Made by a program: the position numbers and the translations under genes. Positions 59,419 through 64,000 of a stretch of DNA of 64,000 bases are shown here, piece by piece. The notes beneath the pieces are model-generated. The model was given only the letters and a program-made list of their open reading frames with translations. It had not been told where the DNA came from and made no database searches. The DNA comes from Aminobacterium sp. MB27-C1 (lineage in GTDB: Bacteria; Synergistota; Synergistia; Synergistales; Aminobacteriaceae), in NCBI RefSeq assembly GCF_030908405.1, contig NZ_CP133089.1, forward strand, positions 124,001 through 188,000, in the 5' to 3' direction. Within the stretch, counting starts at the first letter, position 1, and every line of letters starts with the position of its first letter.

Positions 59419-60414
59419 ATGACTAAGATAGTTGTAACCGATGGATATAGTTATCCTGGAGAAACCTTTGATTTACCCAAAAAAGTTTGTGAGCAGTATG
59501 GTTTTGATTTTGAGATTTTAAATTGCCGTAATGAAGAGGAATTGGCAGAACAGGCTAAAGATGCCGATGGCCTTCTGGTGGTTTATTCTGATATTACAGA
59601 GAGCCTTTTACAGAAGTTGCCGAAGTGTAAGGTTGTTGTCCGCTTTGGTGTTGGTGTAGATACAGTAGATATGGACGCCTGTTCAAAACATGGAGTTCTC
59701 GTTTGCAATGTTCCAGATTACGGTGTGGGAGAAGTAGCCAGTCACGCCTTTTCTCTGATCCTTGCCTTGGAAAGAAAAGTAGCTTTGTATGATCGAGCTA
59801 TCCGTAGTGGCAGATGGGACGATTCTGTTGGTTATCCCATAAAGAGACTTAAAGGACAAATCCTTGGTTTTGTCGGGTTTGGTCGAATTGCTCGCCAGAC
59901 AGCAGAATATGCAAAAGTTTTTGGTTTTGACATTGTTGCATATGATCCCTTTCTTCCTGACACTGTATTTGAAGAGAATAATGTTAAGCGTGTGAATCTC
60001 GATGAACTCTACAAAATTTCTGATGTTATTTCTATTATGGTCCCCTGTACGGAGGATACATTCCATTTGCTAAATACTGAAGCTTTTAATAAGATGAAAG
60101 ACGATGTGCTGATAGTCAATACTGCACGAGGCCCCATTATTTCTTACGATGACCTTGTTGACGCACTAAAGCAGGATAAAATAGGAGCAGTAGGACTGGA
60201 TGTTATCGAGGGAGAACCTCTTAAAGATACAAGTATGGAAATTTTCTCCTTCGAAAATGTAGTTCTCACCCCCCACGTTGGATACAAGTCAAATGAATCT
60301 TTTGCAGATTTGAAAACAAAAACAGCAGAAGCTGCATGCAAAGTTCTTTCTGGAGAAAAGCCCTTTAATATTTTAAATAAAGCTGCTATAGAGACAGCGA
60401 AAGCCTATAAATAA
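59419..60414 (+). CDS. D-2-hydroxyacid dehydrogenase (phosphoglycerate dehydrogenase-like)
   Basis: 331 residues. NAD site FVGFGRIAR near residue 152; catalytic Arg in NTARGPI, Glu in VIEGEPL and His in LTPHVGY. The family reduces 2-oxo acids or oxidises D-2-hydroxy acids. With the aminotransferase of the same operon it could link an amino acid, a 2-oxo acid and a 2-hydroxy acid. Serine synthesis is unlikely because no regulatory ACT domain or serB is near. Confidence 0.84.
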   Translation: MTKIVVTDGYSYPGETFDLPKKVCEQYGFDFEILNCRNEEELAEQAKDADGLLVVYSDITESLLQKLPKCKVVVRFGVGVDTVDMDACSKHGVLVCNVPDYGVGEVASHAFSLILALERKVALYDRAIRSGRWDDSVGYPIKRLKGQILGFVGFGRIARQTAEYAKVFGFDIVAYDPFLPDTVFEENNVKRVNLDELYKISDVISIMVPCTEDTFHLLNTEAFNKMKDDVLIVNTARGPIISYDDLVDALKQDKIGAVGLDVIEGEPLKDTSMEIFSFENVVLTPHVGYKSNESFADLKTKTAEAACKVLSGEKPFNILNKAAIETAKAYK

Positions 60415-60470
60415 GTTTTTTAAGATTAAAATAACGTTTCGGATTTTTAAATAATGTTATAGAAGAGAAG

Positions 60471-60512
60471 GGCAGAAATCTCGTGTTCATTTGAGGTTTC
60501 TGCCTATTTTTC
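60471..60512 (+). terminator. Terminator of the glycyl-radical operon
   Basis: GGCAGAAATCTC and GAGGTTTCTGCC form a 12-bp stem with one G-U pair, a 10-base loop and a TATTTTT tail. Confidence 0.75.
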
Positions 60513-60533
60513 AAAGCGAACACATTATGAAGA

Positions 60534-60545
60534 CAACGGCCGTTG
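60534..60545. promoter_or_regulatory. Perfect palindrome in front of the FadR-type gene
   Basis: CAACGGCCGTTG is a 12-base perfect palindrome 32 bases before the start codon; it may be the regulator's own operator. Confidence 0.4.
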
Positions 60546-60576
60546 ATATTATTTTTCCTAGACGAAGGAGTTTGCA

Positions 60577-61299
60577 ATGTTACAAAAAATAGAGAAGAGT
60601 ACTATTTCAGAACAGATTATTCGACAGATAAAAGAAATAATTTTAAGAGGAGAAATAAAGCCTGGGGAAAAACTTCCGCCGGAAAGAGAGATGGCTGAAA
60701 TTTTTTCTGTAAGCAGATCTTCGGTCAGAGAGGCCATACGGGCACTTCAATATATGGGGATATTAGATATACGATCAAATGATGGTATTTATCTGAACAA
60801 TAATATTAATATTCTTGCTGACCATTTGAAGTTTAGTTATCTATTGAAAAAATTCTCCTTTATGGAACTCGTGGAAGTACGGAAAATATTAGAAGTAGGT
60901 GTTGTTCGCCTTGTTGCAGAGCGAGCTACAGAGGAAGCTAAGCTTTCCTTGCATTCTATTTTTGAAGAATCTCTTTCATGCCAGGATGAAAATGAAAAGT
61001 ATGTTATAGCTGATTATGCTTTTCATGAAGCTCTTGCCGAAGCAACACAGAATTCTCTTTTGGTTGATATGCTTCAAGGCATGAAGCCGCTGCTTTTAGA
61101 GTCGAATATAGAACTTGTAAAAAATCCTGGACAAATTCAGAAAGCTACAACTATTCATAAAGCCATTCTTAACGCTATAGACATGGGGGCACCTGATTTA
61201 GCTGAAAGGGAAATGCTGATACATTTTAAAAACGTATCTGAAACGTTGGATGTTGTTTCGCAACATGAATTTGATAGAGAGGTGCGAGAGAAGGCGTAA
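60577..61299 (+). CDS. GntR family regulator, FadR/FCD subfamily
   Basis: 240 residues: a winged helix (GEIKPGEKLPPEREMAEIFSVSRSSVREAIRALQYMGIL, residues about 24-62) and a helical FCD ligand domain (ELVEVRKILEVGVVRLVAERAT; DYAFHEALAEATQNSLL). It lies 36 bases before the gamma-glutamyltransferase gene and after the glycyl-radical operon, so either may be its target. GAAGGAG precedes the ATG. The ligand is unknown. Confidence 0.88.
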   Translation: MLQKIEKSTISEQIIRQIKEIILRGEIKPGEKLPPEREMAEIFSVSRSSVREAIRALQYMGILDIRSNDGIYLNNNINILADHLKFSYLLKKFSFMELVEVRKILEVGVVRLVAERATEEAKLSLHSIFEESLSCQDENEKYVIADYAFHEALAEATQNSLLVDMLQGMKPLLLESNIELVKNPGQIQKATTIHKAILNAIDMGAPDLAEREMLIHFKNVSETLDVVSQHEFDREVREKA

Positions 61300-61335
61300 A
61301 AGGATATACTTCATAATGGATTTGAGGTGATAAAC

Positions 61336-62940
61336 ATGAATTTTGATCCTTACCACTATAAGTATCCGTCGCGAAGAAATGTTGTCTATAGTTCCAGAGG
61401 GATGGTGGCTACATCCCATCCTTTAGCTGCTCAGGCTGGGTTAGATATATTGAAAAAAGGTGGAAATGCTGTTGATGCAGCTATTGCTACGGCAGCAGCT
61501 TTAACTGTTGTAGAGCCTACAAGTAACGGTTTGGGGAGCGATAACTTTGCTCTTATCTGGAAAGATGGAGCTCTCCACGGCATAAACGGTAGTGGTGCTG
61601 CTCCGTTGTCTTTTGATGCAGATGCTTTTCGAGAGCGGGGATGGCAGAAGGTTCCAGAGCAGGGATGGGCTTCCGCTACGGTTCCGGCAGCACCTAAAAC
61701 ATGGGCGCTTCTTGCTCGTAAAATGGGAAATCTTTCGTTGGCTGAAAGTTTGGCCCCTGCTATAACGTATGCACGTAATGGGCATGCAGTGGCTGTAACA
61801 GTGGCTCATAATTGGCGCTTGGCTTACGAAAAATATGTAAAGCTACTTCATGGAAAAGAGTTTAATCCCTGGTTTGAAACCTTTTGTCCGAAAGGCCGGG
61901 CTCCTCGTGCAGGTGAATTGTGGCGTTGTGGAGAGCAGGCCTATACCCTTGATCTCATAGCAAAAACTGAAGGAGAAGCCTTTTATACTGGGGAGATTGC
62001 CGAGAAAATTTTAGATTTCTCAAATCAGACTGGTGGTTTTTATAGCTCTGAAGATCTTGAGCGACATTCCCCAGAGTGGGTTGATCCCATCTCTGTGCAG
62101 TACAGAGGATACGATATATGGGAGATTCCTCCTAATGGCCAGGGAATTATAGTCTTGATGGCCCTCAATATGTTGAAGGGATTTTCCTTCTCTCAGCGAA
62201 GTGCTGAGACCTGTCATAAACAGATTGAGGCAATAAAGCTGGCTTTTGCTGATGCCCATCGTTATGTGGCCGATCAACGGTTTAGCCATGTTCCTGTAAC
62301 AGAAATGCTTTCTGATCATTATGGTGATGTACGGCGCAATTCCATTCACGACCAGGCGTCTATACCTGAAGCAGGAAATCCTGAAGCGAGCGGAACGGTT
62401 TACTTGTGTACTGCTGATGAACAGGGAAATATGGTTTCATTTATACAGAGTAACTACACCGGTTTTGGGTCAGGTATTGTGATTCCGCAAACTGGCATTG
62501 CCTTAAATAACAGGGCAAAGGGCTTTTCTCTCGATCCGGCCCATCCCAATGTATTAGCTCCTGGTAAACGTCCTTATCATACGATTATTCCTGGCTTTAT
62601 AACGAAAGATGGAGACCCCTTAGGTCCCTTTGGTGTGATGGGGGGATATATGCAACCGCAAGGGCATGTTCAGGTTGTAATGAATATGCTGGATTTCGCA
62701 ATGAATCCTCAAGAGGCTCTTGATGCTCCACGATGGCAGTGGGTTGGCGATATGGATGTAGCTATTGAACCGGGGTTTCCCGTTTCGGTAGCGCAAAAAT
62801 TACAACAAATGGGGCATCATATTCGTATGGCTCTTGATTCAAATACCTTTGGGCGGGGAGAAATTATCTTGAAAACCTCTGAAGGAACGTTGATAGGAGC
62901 AACCGAGCCTCGGGCTGATGGTTCAATTGCTGCTTGGTAA
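61336..62940 (+). CDS. Gamma-glutamyltransferase family Ntn-hydrolase
   Basis: 534 residues with the usual GGT order: ATSHPLAAQAGLDILKKGGNAVDAAIA at the start, then the autoprocessing Thr354 (ASGTVYL) that becomes the N-terminal nucleophile, and GGYMQPQGHVQVV. No signal peptide is present, so it is cytoplasmic and may act on imported gamma-glutamyl peptides or related acylated substrates rather than periplasmic glutathione. The sequence GYMQPQGH near the end resembles cephalosporin acylase-type members. The start is at 61336 with GAGGTG upstream. Confidence 0.85.
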   Translation: MNFDPYHYKYPSRRNVVYSSRGMVATSHPLAAQAGLDILKKGGNAVDAAIATAAALTVVEPTSNGLGSDNFALIWKDGALHGINGSGAAPLSFDADAFRERGWQKVPEQGWASATVPAAPKTWALLARKMGNLSLAESLAPAITYARNGHAVAVTVAHNWRLAYEKYVKLLHGKEFNPWFETFCPKGRAPRAGELWRCGEQAYTLDLIAKTEGEAFYTGEIAEKILDFSNQTGGFYSSEDLERHSPEWVDPISVQYRGYDIWEIPPNGQGIIVLMALNMLKGFSFSQRSAETCHKQIEAIKLAFADAHRYVADQRFSHVPVTEMLSDHYGDVRRNSIHDQASIPEAGNPEASGTVYLCTADEQGNMVSFIQSNYTGFGSGIVIPQTGIALNNRAKGFSLDPAHPNVLAPGKRPYHTIIPGFITKDGDPLGPFGVMGGYMQPQGHVQVVMNMLDFAMNPQEALDAPRWQWVGDMDVAIEPGFPVSVAQKLQQMGHHIRMALDSNTFGRGEIILKTSEGTLIGATEPRADGSIAAW

Positions 62941-62946
62941 AGAAAT

Positions 62947-62980
62947 AAAGCCAGGTCTCTTAAAAAAGACCTGGCTTTTG
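62947..62980. terminator. Bidirectional terminator after the GGT and PucR-type genes
   Basis: AAAGCCAGGTCT (62947-62958) and AGACCTGGCTTT (62967-62978) form a perfect 12-bp stem with an 8-base loop and a T-tail; the convergent gene ends at 62987. Confidence 0.8.
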
Positions 62981-62986
62981 TCTTAA

Positions 62987-64000
62987 CTATTTGCTTGATA
63001 GATCTTTAAGCTTTAAAGCAAGATCCAGCAAAAGGCGCTGATCGCTTGTATTTATATTTATGTCAAATAATTCTTCTATTCGGGCAATTCGATATGCAAT
63101 AGTGTTAGGATGAACGTGCATTTTATGGGCTGTTTCTTTCATATCCCAGTTGTTTTTTTGAAGATTGGAAAGGGTTTCGAAATAGTGACTTCGGTAAGTA
63201 TTATCGTTTTTTATTATCTTTTCTAACATAGATCTCCAAAAGCGCTCTCCATCTGCTGTTGCAGAGAGTTTTATTAATACTTGATATGCTCCCATTTCAT
63301 CCCAGAAAGTGAACGGAGCCGTATCGGAATGTTCCTTTTTCTCAGAATATAACAATGCTTGAAAAGCTTCTTTATAACTTGCATGAGTAAGGTTTGAAGA
63401 TTGTTTATAGCCTCCAATTCCGACATTAAGATAACAGTGTTGACGTTGCGCAATACTATCGATTTCATGTTGTCGTTTTTTTAGTGTTTGCTTGAAATGA
63501 GAGTAGTCTTCTTTATGTAAGGAGATGACAAATAAAATGGTCTGGTTGACGATTGTGTAATAAGAAGCTTCCCACACTTCTTTCATAATACTTTTGATTT
63601 TTGAGAAACAGGCGTTTCGAAGGCCTCGTAAAATATCTTCGTTTATATTTGAATAGGGGTGTATTGATGGTTTGAAGTTGATCGCGACAACAACAACTCC
63701 TTTATCTAAATCCCATCCGAAACATTGGCCTCTCAGTTTTATTCCCTCAAGTTCTATCGTTTCAGAGAATATAAGGTCCAGAAGAAATTCATCTCGGTAT
63801 TTTTGTTCATTTTGCTGTATTGATATCCGTTTTTGAATGTCGAATTTTAGAAGAGTACTTGCGTGATTGAGAGTATTTTTAACCAATACCTCACTTAAAT
63901 TGCTTTCTTTTGATGAAGAAAAAAGAATGTCACCAACATGTTTTCCCCCGATATATAGAGGCTCACGAGGATATCCACTGATTATCTTTTCTAAGTTTGT
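62987..64000 (-). CDS. PucR/CdaR-type transcriptional regulator, C-terminal part (cut by window edge)
   Basis: The reverse strand stays open past the window end, so the N-terminus is missing and about 337 residues are seen. The C-terminus has the PucR helix-turn-helix (NNWDMKETAHKMHVHPNTIAYRIARIEELF followed by LLLDLALKLKDL), and the middle matches the GGDEF-like domain of CdaR-type regulators (YLNVGIGGYKQSS). Such proteins respond to carboxylates or purine catabolites. It is convergent with the GGT gene; its target is unknown. Confidence 0.85.
   Translation of the reverse strand, partial: TNLEKIISGYPREPLYIGGKHVGDILFSSSKESNLSEVLVKNTLNHASTLLKFDIQKRISIQQNEQKYRDEFLLDLIFSETIELEGIKLRGQCFGWDLDKGVVVVAINFKPSIHPYSNINEDILRGLRNACFSKIKSIMKEVWEASYYTIVNQTILFVISLHKEDYSHFKQTLKKRQHEIDSIAQRQHCYLNVGIGGYKQSSNLTHASYKEAFQALLYSEKKEHSDTAPFTFWDEMGAYQVLIKLSATADGERFWRSMLEKIIKNDNTYRSHYFETLSNLQKNNWDMKETAHKMHVHPNTIAYRIARIEELFDININTSDQRLLLDLALKLKDLSSK

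Noticed and set aside
59419-60414. 3-phosphoglycerate dehydrogenase of serine synthesis
   Set aside because: It is short, lacks an ACT domain and is embedded in a catabolic operon.

Overview
The window is typical bacterial chromosome, densely coded with short gaps. No stretch of more than about 250 bases lacks a gene, and I see no rRNA, tRNA, transposase or CRISPR array. The gene mix suggests an anaerobic, amino-acid and organic-acid fermenting diderm, most likely of the phylum Synergistota (Aminobacterium-like). The signs are a two-subunit glycine decarboxylase, a Na+/alanine-type symporter, two TRAP systems, a glycyl radical enzyme, and a Wzx/Wzy surface glycan locus. The phylum is an inference; small families usually met in Firmicutes (DUF1659, DUF2922, YvrJ) also occur.

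Region 1 (1-10.1 kb) is an amino-acid module. A leftward operon encodes a saccharopine-dehydrogenase-like enzyme, an AGCS symporter, PpnP, an M20 dipeptidase and a cut MFS gene. A GntR/FCD regulator sits next to it, and a rightward operon carries gcvPA, gcvPB and an ATP-NAD-kinase-family gene. Copies of a TTCWTTGAA palindrome lie at all three promoters, which suggests one GntR regulon.

Region 2 (10.1-12.9 kb) holds tiny genes separated by terminators: DUF1659, DUF2922, then overlapping genes for a YvrJ/holin-like membrane peptide, an M15 peptidoglycan peptidase and a sigma-70-like factor. An EamA exporter follows. The holin-like, endolysin-like and sigma trio resembles phage-derived release modules and is one of the two most interesting parts of the window.

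Region 3 (12.9-34.5 kb) is a Wzx/Wzy surface polysaccharide island made of two convergent arms whose stop codons lie 2 bases apart. The right arm encodes bacillosamine synthesis (PglF, PglE, PglD, PglC) and most of a WbpA/B/D/I route to a diacetamido-mannuronic acid. The left, AT-rich arm encodes glycosyltransferases, the flippase, a pyruvyltransferase-like protein, an FrhB-like Fe-S protein and a WbpG-type amidotransferase. A separate WbpE aminotransferase is missing. A chemoreceptor gene follows.

Region 4 (36.8-49.7 kb) pairs an NrpR-type regulator with a divergent ten-gene carboxylate operon: AtuA-like, three MmgE/PrpD proteins, DUF4387, a LeuC/LeuD-type hydratase, a TAXI-TRAP transporter and a methylisocitrate-lyase-family enzyme. 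The operon promoter carries a perfect GGAA-N6-TTCC site, the sequence known for archaeal NrpR, and the nrpR promoter carries a related one. The likely job is uptake and cleavage of a branched di- or tricarboxylate to pyruvate plus a second acid.

Region 5 (49.8-64 kb) starts with an IclR regulator and a 19-bp palindrome. It continues with a DRE-TIM acyltransferase/lyase, an aminotransferase, a glycyl radical enzyme and its activase, a DctPQM TRAP transporter and a D-2-hydroxyacid dehydrogenase. A FadR-type regulator, a leaderless gamma-glutamyltransferase and a cut PucR-type regulator close the window. The substrate of this glycyl-radical pathway is not one I can name.
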